From: Burkholderiaceae bacterium
GTDB taxonomy: Bacteria > Pseudomonadota > Gammaproteobacteria > Burkholderiales > Burkholderiaceae_C
DNA length: 39,388 nt
Direction of reading: 5' to 3'
Assembly (NCBI GenBank): GCA_905339355.1
Contig: CAJPFZ010000452.1
Span: 1 to 39,388 of the forward strand
The notes under the pieces were generated by a model. The model ran no database searches. It was not told the DNA's origin and saw only the letters and a program-made list of their open reading frames with translations. The translations under genes were made by a program, and so were the position numbers. The stretch's first letter is position 1. Each line of letters opens with the position of its first letter. Shown piece by piece: positions 7,509 through 16,157 of the stretch.

Positions 7509-9650
7509 TCAGTACTCGAGCTTGGCGTACAGCGTCTTCTGCGACGCCTCGCGGGCCTGCTTCAAGGTCCGGATGCCGCGTTCGGCGAGCAGCGGGATCA
7601 GCTTGAGGAAGACCTCGCCGGTGACGATCGCGTCACCCAGCGCCGTGTGCCGCCCGATGATCGGGATGCCCAGGCGCGCGGCGATGAGTTCGAGCCGGTG
7701 CTCCTCGTCGGCATGCCCCGGATGCACGAGCGCAGAGAGCATCAGCGTGTCGAGCACCGGCTGGATGAACTCGACCCCGGCCTGCGCCTGCGCCAGCTGC
7801 AGGAAGCGCATGTCGAAGGCCGCGTTGTGCGCCACCAGCACCGTGTCCTCGGCGAAGCGCTGGAAGGCCGGCAGCACTTCCGCGATGGGCGGCTGGTTGG
7901 CCAGCATCTGCATCGAGATGCCGTGAATCTTCTGCGACTCGCGCCGCACCGCCCGGCGCGGCAGCACCAGCCGGTCGAAACACTCCTGCTTCAGCAGCCG
8001 GCCGTTGACAATTCGCACCGCGCCGATCGAGATGATCTCGTCGCCCTCGGAAGGCGACAGCCCCGTGGTCTCGGTGTCGAACACCGTGTAGGTGAGGTCG
8101 CTCAGCAGCCGCTCGTCGAGTTCGGGGGTCTGGCCGGGCTGGCTGAAAAGGTCGAAGTCGTAGTAGACCGGCCGGCTCGGAATGCCCGCCTGCTTGGCTA
8201 CCGCCGGGGCCCCGACACGCGCCATCGGCAACTGCAGGCACAGCCGGCCCTGGCCGGTGGCGCGGTCGGATTGCGTCCAGGCCTCGGCACCGTGGCGCGC
8301 GAGCAGCTGCGCGAGCGTCGGGGCCGGTGCACCGGCGCCCTCCGCGTACGGCTCCTCCTCCCATTCGTGCAGCAGGTCGGGCTCCAGCGCCGGGCCGCTC
8401 CAGCACAGCGACAGCCGCATGAAACGCCCGGCGCCCTCGGCCTCGATCAGCACCGAGCGAATCGAGAAGCTTGCGGCGATGCGGCCCATCACGTGCGTCA
8501 GCGCATGCACCATCGCGTGGCTGTCCACGCTGAGCCACAAGGGGTCGTCGCTGCCGCGGCTGGCCGCGGTCACGCCGAGACGGCGCTCGAAGTTGCGCTG
8601 CAGCGCGTAGACGAGGTCGGCCGCCAGCATGTCCTCGAGCGGCCATGGCGTGCTCAGCAGCTGCGCCTCGGCGGCGGCAGTGGCGTCCAGCTTGGCCGAC
8701 AGGTGCTCGGCCTCGTCGTGGATCACCTGGGTGAAGCGGTGGCGTTCCTCGGTGTCCATGTCGGGGTACTGCTGCACCGTTTCCACCGCGGCGCGGATGT
8801 TGGCGAGCGCCGCGCGCGTGCCTTCGGTGAGCTGGCGCAGCAGCTGCTCGCGCCGAGTGTCCGACTCGACCGAGCGGGTGATGTCCTCGAGCATCAGCAC
8901 GAAGCCGCCGATCTCACCCTGCGCGTCGAGCACCGGCGCCATCTGCACCCGCAGCAGCTGGTCGCCGCGCGTGGTGACGAAGTGGGCCACCGGGTGCTCG
9001 ATCTGCTGCTCCACCCGGCGCGCGATCTTGTCCAGCGCATGCACGATCTGACTCTTGTCGAGGATGCCGAAGACCGAGCGGCCGAGGCCCACCGGCGCGC
9101 CGCCGGCGTCGCGGCGGTCGCTCTCCAGCAGCTGCGCGGCGCGCGGGTTGTAGAGCAGGATGCGCCCTTCGCTGTTGCACACCAGCACGCTGTGGGCCAG
9201 CTCCGACATCAGCGCCGCGAGGCGATTCTTCTCTTCCTCCAGGCGCCGGTGCGCCTCGGCGATGCGCGCCTGCACGTCGCGCCGCAGCGTGTCGAGCGCT
9301 TCGGCCAGGGCGTTGATCGTCTCGGCCAGCTGGCGCATCTCGGCGCCGCCGGCAGGCGCCACGCGGTACTCGGGATTGACGGTGTAGATCAGCACCACCT
9401 CCTCGGCCATGCGCTCGGCGGCCAGCGGGTAGCGCTTCATCCACCAGCTCAGCACGACGCCGAGCAGGAAGGGCAGCAGCAGCGCCATGCTGATCAGCAG
9501 CGGCACCCGCGCTCCGAGGAGGTTCTCGAAGGCGGTTCGCTGCGCCGCGTCGTGGCTCGTCCACCAGGCGAGGCCCGCCAGCACGAACAGCCCGATGACG
9601 AACAGGGTCAGTGCGGCGAGCCACAGCGCGAATCGGGCCTTGAACCCCAC
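7509..9650 (-). CDS. Membrane PAS/degenerate histidine-kinase protein fused to a DEDDh 3'-5' exonuclease
   Basis: A 713-residue fusion with a GTG start at 9650, three bases after the response-regulator stop. Residues 9-31 and 50-70 are membrane helices; a HAMP-like helix and a PAS domain follow (about 130-240, VLVCNSEGRILLYNPRAAQLLE). A dimerisation-like helix sits at about 268-325, but the H-box reads LTEGTRAALANIRAAVE and has no phospho-acceptor His. The ATPase part is barely recognisable. From residue 521 there is a complete DnaQ/PolC-epsilon exonuclease: FDTETTG (D525, E527), HNAAFDMRFL (D613) and GRHTALGDA (H668, D673). All DEDDh residues are present, so nuclease activity is expected. 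The role in a signalling operon is not established. Confidence 0.85.
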   Translation of the reverse strand: MGFKARFALWLAALTLFVIGLFVLAGLAWWTSHDAAQRTAFENLLGARVPLLISMALLLPFLLGVVLSWWMKRYPLAAERMAEEVVLIYTVNPEYRVAPAGGAEMRQLAETINALAEALDTLRRDVQARIAEAHRRLEEEKNRLAALMSELAHSVLVCNSEGRILLYNPRAAQLLESDRRDAGGAPVGLGRSVFGILDKSQIVHALDKIARRVEQQIEHPVAHFVTTRGDQLLRVQMAPVLDAQGEIGGFVLMLEDITRSVESDTRREQLLRQLTEGTRAALANIRAAVETVQQYPDMDTEERHRFTQVIHDEAEHLSAKLDATAAAEAQLLSTPWPLEDMLAADLVYALQRNFERRLGVTAASRGSDDPLWLSVDSHAMVHALTHVMGRIAASFSIRSVLIEAEGAGRFMRLSLCWSGPALEPDLLHEWEEEPYAEGAGAPAPTLAQLLARHGAEAWTQSDRATGQGRLCLQLPMARVGAPAVAKQAGIPSRPVYYDFDLFSQPGQTPELDERLLSDLTYTVFDTETTGLSPSEGDEIISIGAVRIVNGRLLKQECFDRLVLPRRAVRRESQKIHGISMQMLANQPPIAEVLPAFQRFAEDTVLVAHNAAFDMRFLQLAQAQAGVEFIQPVLDTLMLSALVHPGHADEEHRLELIAARLGIPIIGRHTALGDAIVTGEVFLKLIPLLAERGIRTLKQAREASQKTLYAKLEY

Positions 9651-9653
9651 GAT

Positions 9654-10040
9654 CTAGCTTCCCTCCCCGTCGGCGCCGAGCTGCACGCGTATTTGCGCAA
9701 GCAGGTCCTTGGTCGAGAACGGCTTGGTGACGTAGATGTCGGCGCCCAGCGCCATGCCCTTGCTCATCTCGACGTCCCGGCCCTTGGCGGTGAGCATGAT
9801 CACCCGCACGTGCGACCAGGCGGGGTTCTCGCGGATCTTCTGGCAGACGTGGAAGCCGCTGACCCGCGGCAGCATCACGTCGAGCAGCACCAGGTCGGGT
9901 GTCGTCAGCTGCATCATGTCGAGCGCCTCCTGGCCGTCGCGTGCGACCAGCACGTCGTAGCCGTCGCGCTTGAGAAGGTACTCCAGCGAAATGACGATGT
10001 TCGGTTCGTCGTCGGCAATCAGGATGGTCTTGCTCATCAT
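9654..10040 (-). CDS. Single-domain response regulator (receiver only)
   Basis: A 128-residue stand-alone REC domain. The acidic pocket is DDE at 10-12, the phospho-acceptor is D54 (LVLLDVMLP), the switch Thr is in VIMLTAKG and the conserved Lys is in VTKPFS. The start at 10040 overlaps the kinase stop as ATGA, implying translational coupling. No DNA-binding or enzymatic output domain exists, unlike the LuxR-type partner CrbR or NtrC-type CbrB of related kinases. It therefore presumably acts by protein contact, possibly on the adjacent exonuclease fusion; this is inference. Confidence 0.92.
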   Translation of the reverse strand: MMSKTILIADDEPNIVISLEYLLKRDGYDVLVARDGQEALDMMQLTTPDLVLLDVMLPRVSGFHVCQKIRENPAWSHVRVIMLTAKGRDVEMSKGMALGADIYVTKPFSTKDLLAQIRVQLGADGEGS

Positions 10041-12808
10041 CGGCTTTCTGTTTCGGCGAGGGCGAGCGGCGCGGCGTCTTCGTCGGGGGCCCGCAGGGGC
10101 ACGGTGAAGGAGAAGGTCGACCCGCGGCCCAGCCCGCTCCTGACCCACAGCTTGCCACCGAAATGCTGGACGATCTGGCGGCTGATCGGCAGGCCGAGCC
10201 CCGTTCCCTGCGGCTTCTCAGTCAGCGTGTCGCCGACCTGGCGGAACTTCTCGAAGATGATTTCATGGTCGGACGGCGCGATGCCGATGCCGTTGTCGCG
10301 CACGTCCACCTGCAGCGCATCGGGCAGCACGTGCAGCGCGATCGTGATGCGCCCTTCCTGGCGGTCGCAAAACTTCACCGCGTTGGAGATGAGGTTGAGC
10401 ATCACCTGCATCAGCCGGTCGCGGTCGGCCCGCACCGGCGGCACCTCGTCGGGCAGCTCCAGCGCGAGCGCGACGTGGTTCTCGCGCAGCAGCTGGCTGG
10501 TGGTGGAGACGGCATCGTGTATCACGTCCTTGAGATTCAGCTCGGTCGAGTGCCACTCGGCGCTGCCCGACTCGAGCTTGGAGAGGTCGAGCACCTGGTT
10601 GATCATGCGCGTCAGGCGCTCGCTTTCCTTGACGATGATCAGGATGAACTCGCCGCGCTTGTCGGTGGGCATCTCCGGGTTGTCGTGCAGGATCTCGGAG
10701 AAGGCGCGGATCGAGGTCAGCGGCGTGCGAAGTTCGTGCGTCACGGTGGAGATGAAGTCGTCCTTCAGGCGGTCGAGTTCCTTGAGCCGCTCGTTGGCGG
10801 CGCGCAGCTCGGCGGTGGCCGCCTCCAGGGCGCGCGACTTCTGCTCCAACTGGTGGCTGTAGGCGATGACCTGCGACGCTTCGTCGAGGATGTCGAGCAC
10901 CTCGTCCATGCCCAGCGGCTCCTCCTTCACCACCGAGGCGAGCATCACGCGCGCCGACGAGGCGCCGATCGCGCCGGCCAGGAGGTTCTCGGCAAAGTGC
11001 ATCAGCGCCGCGTCGGGCTCGAGCTGATCGACCGAGGCCACGCCGCATTGCGCGGCATAACCCGCAAACGCCTCGCGGGCGCGTTGCGGCCCGATGAAGC
11101 GGCCCACCAGCGTGCGCATCTCCTGCACCGAGGCACTGCCGCGCCACAGGCTGGAGTTGCGGCTCGCGATCTTGAACACGTCGACGAACAGCAGCGCCTG
11201 CGCGTGGTCGCGAATGCTCTGCCGCCCAAGCAGCGACACCGTGGCGTAGCCGCCGACGTTGAACAGCATGCTCCAGAACATCGCGTGGCTGATGTCGTCC
11301 AGCCCCGCCAGGCCGAACAGCGCATAGGGCTTGAGAAACTCGATGCCGAACGGCCCCTGCTCGATGAACGAGATCGGCAGCCAGCCCGACTTCGCGAACG
11401 AGGGCAGCAGCAGCGTGTAGGCCCACAGCAAGAAGCCGAGCGACAGCCCGGTCAGCGCGCCGGCGCGCGTGCCTTCGCGCCAGTACATGCCGCCGAGCAT
11501 GGCCGGGGCGAACTGCGCCACCGCGGCGAACGACACCAGGCCGATCGACACCAGCGCGTAGGCTTCGCCCGCGATGCGGTAGTAGGCGTAGCCGAGCATC
11601 ATCAGCGCCACGATCGCGCCGCGCCGGATCAGCAGCAGCAGCCCAGACAGGTCGCGGCTCTCGGCCAGCGCGAGCGCCTTCCAGCGCAGCAGCAGCGGCA
11701 TCACGAGGTCGTTGCAGATCATCGTCGACAAGGCGATGGTCTCGACGATGACCATGCCCGTGGCCGCCGACAGGCCGCCGATGAAGACGAACAGCGCGAG
11801 CGCCTCCTGCCGGTGCGCCATCGGCAAGGTCAGCACGAAGGTATCGGCGTCGACCTGCCCGGGCGAAAAATGCATCAGGCCGGCGAAGGTGATCGGCAGC
11901 ACGAAGATGTTGATGGCCAGCAGGTACAGCGGCAGCAGCCAGATCGCCTTGGCGACGTGGTTCTCGTTGACGTTCTCCACCACGCTGATCTGGAACTGGC
12001 GCGGCAGGAACAGGATGGACAGCATCGACAGGAAGATGAGCGAGGCCCACGAGCCGTAGCTTGCCGCCGAATCGCCGAGCGTCAGCAGCTTGGCGAGTTC
12101 GGGCCGCTGCGAGGCGCGCTCGAACAGGTCGCCGAATCCGCTGTACAGCCCGAAAGTGATGAACACGCCGACGGCCAGGAAGGCGAGCAGCTTCACGAGC
12201 GACTCGAACGCCACCGCCGCCACCATGCCTTCGTGGCGCTCCGTGGCGTCGAGGTGGCGCGTGCCGAAGACGATGGTGAAGGCCGCGAGCAGCAGCGCCA
12301 CGTACAGCGCCGTGTCCTGCAGCACCGCCACTGCCTCCTTCTGCGGCATCACGACTTCGGGGTACTGCAGCAGCAGGATGAAGCTGTTCGAGACCGCCTT
12401 CAGCTGCAGCGCGATGTAGGGGATCACCCCCACCACCGCGATCACCGTCACCAGCCCGCCCAGCAGGCTGCTCTTGCCGTAGCGCGCGGCGATGAAGTCG
12501 GCGATCGAGGTGATGCGGTTGACCTTGCTGATGCGGATCATCTTGCGCAGCACCAGCCACCACAGCGCGGCGATCAGCGTCGGCCCGAGGTAGATCGGCA
12601 GGAAGCCCACCCCGTTCGCCGCGGCGCGGCCCACGCTGCCGTAGAAGGTCCACGAGGTCGCGTAGACCGCCATCGACAGCGCGTAGATGTAGGGGTTCGC
12701 GATGATGGAGCGGCCGGCGTCGGCGCGCTTGTCGCCGTAATAGGCGATCGCGAACAGCACGCCCAGGTACGCGAAGGAGGTGAGGAGGACGACGCCACCG
12801 AGCAGCAT
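10037..12808 (-). CDS. Sodium/solute symporter-sensor histidine kinase hybrid (CbrA/CrbS type)
   Basis: A 923-residue protein. Residues 1-510 are an SSF transporter domain with about 12-13 membrane helices (opening LLTSFAYLGVLFAIAYYGDKRAD; VYATSWTFYGSVGRAAANG). Residues 560-650 are a linker that may hold the STAC-like region. A coiled coil (SRALEAATAELRAANERLKELDRL) leads into HisKA (THELRTPLTSIR, His 691) and HATPase_c (N-box about 809, DNGIG 838, GTGLG 869). The architecture matches CbrA/CrbS kinases that respond to histidine, carbon balance or acetate. Its direct partner is the translationally coupled receiver gene. The SSF part may transport as well as sense. Confidence 0.92.
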   Translation of the reverse strand: MLLGGVVLLTSFAYLGVLFAIAYYGDKRADAGRSIIANPYIYALSMAVYATSWTFYGSVGRAAANGVGFLPIYLGPTLIAALWWLVLRKMIRISKVNRITSIADFIAARYGKSSLLGGLVTVIAVVGVIPYIALQLKAVSNSFILLLQYPEVVMPQKEAVAVLQDTALYVALLLAAFTIVFGTRHLDATERHEGMVAAVAFESLVKLLAFLAVGVFITFGLYSGFGDLFERASQRPELAKLLTLGDSAASYGSWASLIFLSMLSILFLPRQFQISVVENVNENHVAKAIWLLPLYLLAINIFVLPITFAGLMHFSPGQVDADTFVLTLPMAHRQEALALFVFIGGLSAATGMVIVETIALSTMICNDLVMPLLLRWKALALAESRDLSGLLLLIRRGAIVALMMLGYAYYRIAGEAYALVSIGLVSFAAVAQFAPAMLGGMYWREGTRAGALTGLSLGFLLWAYTLLLPSFAKSGWLPISFIEQGPFGIEFLKPYALFGLAGLDDISHAMFWSMLFNVGGYATVSLLGRQSIRDHAQALLFVDVFKIASRNSSLWRGSASVQEMRTLVGRFIGPQRAREAFAGYAAQCGVASVDQLEPDAALMHFAENLLAGAIGASSARVMLASVVKEEPLGMDEVLDILDEASQVIAYSHQLEQKSRALEAATAELRAANERLKELDRLKDDFISTVTHELRTPLTSIRAFSEILHDNPEMPTDKRGEFILIIVKESERLTRMINQVLDLSKLESGSAEWHSTELNLKDVIHDAVSTTSQLLRENHVALALELPDEVPPVRADRDRLMQVMLNLISNAVKFCDRQEGRITIALHVLPDALQVDVRDNGIGIAPSDHEIIFEKFRQVGDTLTEKPQGTGLGLPISRQIVQHFGGKLWVRSGLGRGSTFSFTVPLRAPDEDAAPLALAETESR

Positions 12809-12823
12809 GCGGGCCTCGGGCGC

Positions 12824-13024
12824 TCAGGATCCGCGCCGCTCGACGATCAGGATCATCAGCACGATCAGTCCGATCCACACGCCGAACAGGTAGACGTACA
12901 GCAGCGGAACGCCGAACAGCGTGCCTCCGGTGTTGAACAGGGCGAGCAGCGGATAGCTGAACAGCAGGCAGCCGAGCAGGAACAGCGCCACCAGGCGCTG
13001 CGCTTGCACAGGACGATGAGCCAT
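12824..13024 (-). CDS. Small two-helix membrane protein preceding the SSF kinase (CbrX-like position)
   Basis: A 66-residue protein from ATG 13024 with membrane helices at about 10-32 (RLVALFLLGCLLFSYPLLALF) and 38-60 (GVPLLYVYLFGVWIGLIVLMILIV), ending in a basic tail. It starts 15 nt upstream of the kinase ATG on the same strand, so it heads that operon. A small orf in this position is known for cbrA in pseudomonads (cbrX), where it couples translation; equivalence here is inference from position and size only. Confidence 0.75.
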   Translation of the reverse strand: MAHRPVQAQRLVALFLLGCLLFSYPLLALFNTGGTLFGVPLLYVYLFGVWIGLIVLMILIVERRGS

Positions 13025-13073
13025 CGTTCCCCTCGTTTCTTGGCGTGCTGGGGATTGTGAAAGGACTGTCCCC

Positions 13074-13105
13074 AAAAAAAAAGCCCCGCTCTTGCGAGCG
13101 GGGCC
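13074..13105 (-). terminator. Rho-independent terminator of the symporter operon
   Basis: Read on the minus strand, a GC-rich perfect stem GGCCCCGCTC / GAGCGGGGCT with a short GCAA loop is followed by a run of ten T residues. It lies about 20 nt after the symporter stop and 50 nt before the start of the next minus-strand gene. It therefore separates the transporter operon from the sensor-kinase operon. Confidence 0.93.
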
Positions 13106-13122
13106 TTGCCGAGCCGTCGTGA

Positions 13123-15246
13123 TCAGGCCTTGGCCGTTTTCAGGTCGGGGTAGCGCACATGCTCCACCAGGTCCTGCGTGTCCTTGCGCGGCTGGCCGGT
13201 GAACAGGCTCACGATGATGATCACCGCGAAGCCGATCGGCACGCCGAACAGGCCGGCCGAGATCGGCTGGATGCCCCACCACAGCTCGACCGGCGAGGTC
13301 ACGCCGAAGATCCCGCGCATCCACGGTTGCGTGGTCACCATGTAGTAGAACGTCGTGCCCAGGCCCGCGATCATGCCCAGCGAGGCGCCCCATTTGTTGG
13401 CGCGCTTCCAGAAGATGCCGAGCACCAGCGCCGGGAAGAACGCCGCAGCAGCGAACGAGAACGCCGCGGAAACCAGGAACAGGATGTCCGCCGGCTTCTG
13501 CGCCGCGACGGCCGCCGCAGCCAGGGCCACGACCAGCAGCAGCGCCTTGGAGATCGTCACGCGACGGGCGGTCGGTGCGTTCGGGTCGATCATCTTGTAG
13601 TACAGGTCGTGCGACAGCGCGTTGGCGATGGTCAGCAGCAGGCCGTCCGCGGTGGACAGCGCCGCGGCCAGGCCGCCGGCTGCCACCATGCCCGACACCA
13701 CGTAAGGCAGTCCGCCGATGGCGGGGGTTGCCAGCACGATGATGTCGCCGCCGATCTTCATCTCACCCAGCTGGAACAGTCCGTCCTTGTTGACGTCGAC
13801 CACCGACAGCAGGGTCGGGTCGACCTTCTGCCAGGCAGCGATCCACTCGGGCAGCTGGGCGAACGATGTTCCGACCAGGGTGTTGAAGACTTCGTACTTG
13901 ACCAGCACAGCGAGCGCAGGCGCGGTGAAGTAGAGCAGGAAGATGAAGAACAGCGACCAGGTAACCGACTCGCGCGCCTCCTTCACCGATGGCGTGGTGT
14001 AGTAGCGCATCAGGATGTGCGGCAGCGCGGCCGTACCCACCATCAGGCAGAACACCAGCGCGAGGAAGTTGCGCCGAGACTCGTTGAAGGTCTTCTGTGC
14101 GGCAGCGTCGCCGTTCGGGTCCCCAGCGAAGACCTGTGCATGCGGAGGCATGCCGGCCAGCGGCTTGGCGCGTGCGTCGGCGCCGGCCTTCGCCGTCGTC
14201 CACGCCTTCTTCGCATCAGCCTCGTTCTTGGGAATGGCGGCCAGCGCCTTCTCGGCGGCCTGAACGTCGGCCACCGGAGCGGTTGCCGACTTGAGTTCGG
14301 CCAGCTTCTGCTCGGCGGCGGCGCGGTCGGCCGCAAGCGCCGTCGGGATGTCCTTCAGCTTGGCGGCCAGGGAGTCGGACTGCGCCTTGAAGAAGGCAAT
14401 GACTTCCTGCTCCTTCGGATCGTTCTTGAGCTGGTTCTCGCGCTCGGTCACCTTCTGCAGCTGCATGCCGTAGATGGCTTGCGGCACGGGGATGCTCGTC
14501 TGCTTGACCGACAGCCACACCACCGGGACCATGTAGGCAATGATCAGGATGATGTACTGCGCGACCTGCGTCCAGGTGACGGCACGCATGCCGCCGAGGA
14601 AGGAACAGACCAGAATGCCGCCGAGGCCCACGAAGATGCCGACCTCGAACGCGAGGCCCGACAGGCGCGCCGTGATGATGCCCACGCCGTAGATCTGCGC
14701 CACCACGTAGGTGAAGGAGCACAGGATGGCGGCGACGATGCCGAGGAAGCGCGGAAGGTTGCCCTCGTAGCGCGCGCCGAGGAAGTCGGGAATCGTGAAC
14801 TGCCCGAACTTGCGCAGGTAGGGTGCGAGGAACAGCGCCACCAGGCAGTAGCCGCCGGTCCAGCCCATGATGAAGGCGAGTCCGCCGTAGCCCGTGAGGT
14901 ACAGCGTTCCGGCCATGCCGATGAACGACGCCGCGCTCATCCAGTCTGCGCCGGTTGCCATGCCGTTGTAGACCGCGGGCACTCGCCGGCCGGCCACGTA
15001 GTACTCGGCCGCGTCCGTCGTGCGGCTCATGATGCCGATGCCGGCATACAGAGCCACCGTCGCGATCAGGAAGATGAAGCCGATCCAGTTGCGCGGCAAT
15101 CCCATCTGCTCGAGGATGGCGAGCACGATGATGAACGCGAGGAAGCCGCCCGTGTACCAGAGGTACACCTTGTTCAGTTGAGCCTTGAACGCCCGGTTGG
15201 CTGCGGCGGCACTGCCGCCCGTTGGTGCCGAATTGAAGCCTGCCAT
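13123..15246 (-). CDS. Sodium:solute symporter (acetate/monocarboxylate permease, VC_2705-like) with a large charged insertion
   Basis: A 707-residue SSF transporter. The N-terminal half shows the family signature around residues 80-135 (EYYVAGRRVPAVYNGMATGADWMSAASFIG) and TIPDFLGARYEG at 151. The C-terminal half has GGLAAALSTADGLLLTIANALSHDLYY, the most conserved SSF motif. Residues about 262-392 form a soluble Ala/Lys-rich, coiled-coil-like insertion that makes it well over 100 residues longer than ActP-type permeases. It follows the DUF4212 subunit by one nucleotide, the standard two-gene arrangement for this subfamily. The substrate is probably acetate or a related short carboxylate, from family knowledge. 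Confidence 0.9.
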   Translation of the reverse strand: MAGFNSAPTGGSAAAANRAFKAQLNKVYLWYTGGFLAFIIVLAILEQMGLPRNWIGFIFLIATVALYAGIGIMSRTTDAAEYYVAGRRVPAVYNGMATGADWMSAASFIGMAGTLYLTGYGGLAFIMGWTGGYCLVALFLAPYLRKFGQFTIPDFLGARYEGNLPRFLGIVAAILCSFTYVVAQIYGVGIITARLSGLAFEVGIFVGLGGILVCSFLGGMRAVTWTQVAQYIILIIAYMVPVVWLSVKQTSIPVPQAIYGMQLQKVTERENQLKNDPKEQEVIAFFKAQSDSLAAKLKDIPTALAADRAAAEQKLAELKSATAPVADVQAAEKALAAIPKNEADAKKAWTTAKAGADARAKPLAGMPPHAQVFAGDPNGDAAAQKTFNESRRNFLALVFCLMVGTAALPHILMRYYTTPSVKEARESVTWSLFFIFLLYFTAPALAVLVKYEVFNTLVGTSFAQLPEWIAAWQKVDPTLLSVVDVNKDGLFQLGEMKIGGDIIVLATPAIGGLPYVVSGMVAAGGLAAALSTADGLLLTIANALSHDLYYKMIDPNAPTARRVTISKALLLVVALAAAAVAAQKPADILFLVSAAFSFAAAAFFPALVLGIFWKRANKWGASLGMIAGLGTTFYYMVTTQPWMRGIFGVTSPVELWWGIQPISAGLFGVPIGFAVIIIVSLFTGQPRKDTQDLVEHVRYPDLKTAKA

Positions 15247-15247
15247 G

Positions 15248-15505
15248 TCATTCCTCCTCGGCTACGCCGTATTCTTGGTCCAGGCGGTTCATGTAGCGCG
15301 CGTAGAACCCGATGATGAGCACGTAGACGATCAACGCGCCCTGTGCGGCGACCCAGAAACTGAAGGGCCAGCCGAAGAAGGTGAAGTTCAGGTCGCGGGC
15401 AAAGTACCCGATCACGAACGTCACGAAGAACCAGATCGCGAGCAGGATGCCCGTGATGTTCAGGTTCTTTTTCCAGTACTGCCGGTGTTTCTCCGTCAAT
15501 TGCAT
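15248..15505 (-). CDS. DUF4212 small membrane subunit of the symporter
   Basis: An 85-residue protein from ATG 15505 (MQLTEKHRQYWKKNLNIT). It shows the characteristic N-terminal HRQYWKKN motif, two membrane helices (about 18-37, ILLAIWFFVTFVIGYFA, and 45-67, FWVAAQGALIVYVLIIGFYA) and a C-terminal YMNRLDQEYGVAEEE tail. DUF4212 proteins pair with VC_2705-type symporters and are thought to be an accessory subunit. The longer frame to 15556 is rejected because homologous sequence begins at this Met. Confidence 0.92.
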   Translation of the reverse strand: MQLTEKHRQYWKKNLNITGILLAIWFFVTFVIGYFARDLNFTFFGWPFSFWVAAQGALIVYVLIIGFYARYMNRLDQEYGVAEEE

Positions 15506-15584
15506 TGCAGTTGCCTCCAACGTTGTCTCCCGGGGTGGGCCCCCGGCACCTTCCAAGCCGCCCCCGCGGCGTCATTGCGCGCCG

Positions 15585-16157
15585 TCATGGCGCCAATCCG
15601 GTCTCACGCTGCAGCTGGGCAGCGACCTTGGGTTCGAAGCCCTGGAGGTGGCGGATGATGTTTCGCGCCGCCTCGGGGTCGTGTTGGTCCATGTGAACCC
15701 GCGCCAGCTGGTACCAGCCATAGGGGCTCATCGGTTGGAGTTCGGTGTTGCGCTTGAGGGCTGCCACCGCCTCGTCGAAGCGCTGCTGGCGGATCAGGGC
15801 CAGGCCCAGTCCGTACCATGCGCGGTCGAGCTTCGGATCGAGTTCGAGCGAGCGGCGAAACGCCGCTTCGGCTTCGTCGATCCGGCCGGCGGATTCGAGC
15901 ACGAATGCGAGGTTGAACCAGTCGCCCGCGCTGCGCCGCGGATAGACCTGCACGAGCCGCTGCCCGTCGGCAATGGCTTCATCGTTGCGGCCCGCCTGCG
16001 CGCGCAAGTGCGCGCGGCTGGCCAGTGCATAGGGGTCGTCGGGCCAGCGAGCCAGCATTTCGTCGAACACGGCCTCCGCGGCCACGCGCCGCTCGAGCAG
16101 CAGCAAGACGATGGCGCGCAACTTGAGCTGCCACCAGGTGAAGCGGCTGGAATTCAT
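15585..16157 (-). CDS. Tetratricopeptide-repeat protein
   Basis: A 190-residue protein whose ATG at 16157 overlaps the yggT stop (ATGA). After an opening basic helix (FTWWQLKLRAIVLLLLERR) there are about four TPR-like repeats, for example AEAVFDEMLARWPDDPYALASRAHL, AFVLESAGRIDEAEAAFRRSLELDP and LGLALIRQQRFDEAVAALKRNTELQP. TPR proteins act as protein-interaction scaffolds; the partner is not evident. Coupling to yggT suggests an envelope-associated role, which is inference. Confidence 0.85.
   Translation of the reverse strand: MNSSRFTWWQLKLRAIVLLLLERRVAAEAVFDEMLARWPDDPYALASRAHLRAQAGRNDEAIADGQRLVQVYPRRSAGDWFNLAFVLESAGRIDEAEAAFRRSLELDPKLDRAWYGLGLALIRQQRFDEAVAALKRNTELQPMSPYGWYQLARVHMDQHDPEAARNIIRHLQGFEPKVAAQLQRETGLAP

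Noticed and set aside
6174-10862. Plus-strand open frame of 1562 codons
   Set aside because: It lies opposite the DUF294, exonuclease, receiver and kinase genes, is rich in His/Arg/Gln typical of antisense GC-rich frames, and has no domain.
10163-13060. Plus-strand open frame of 965 codons opposite the SSF kinase
   Set aside because: Antisense shadow with low-complexity His/Arg/Glu/Gln content; the minus strand encodes a clear kinase.
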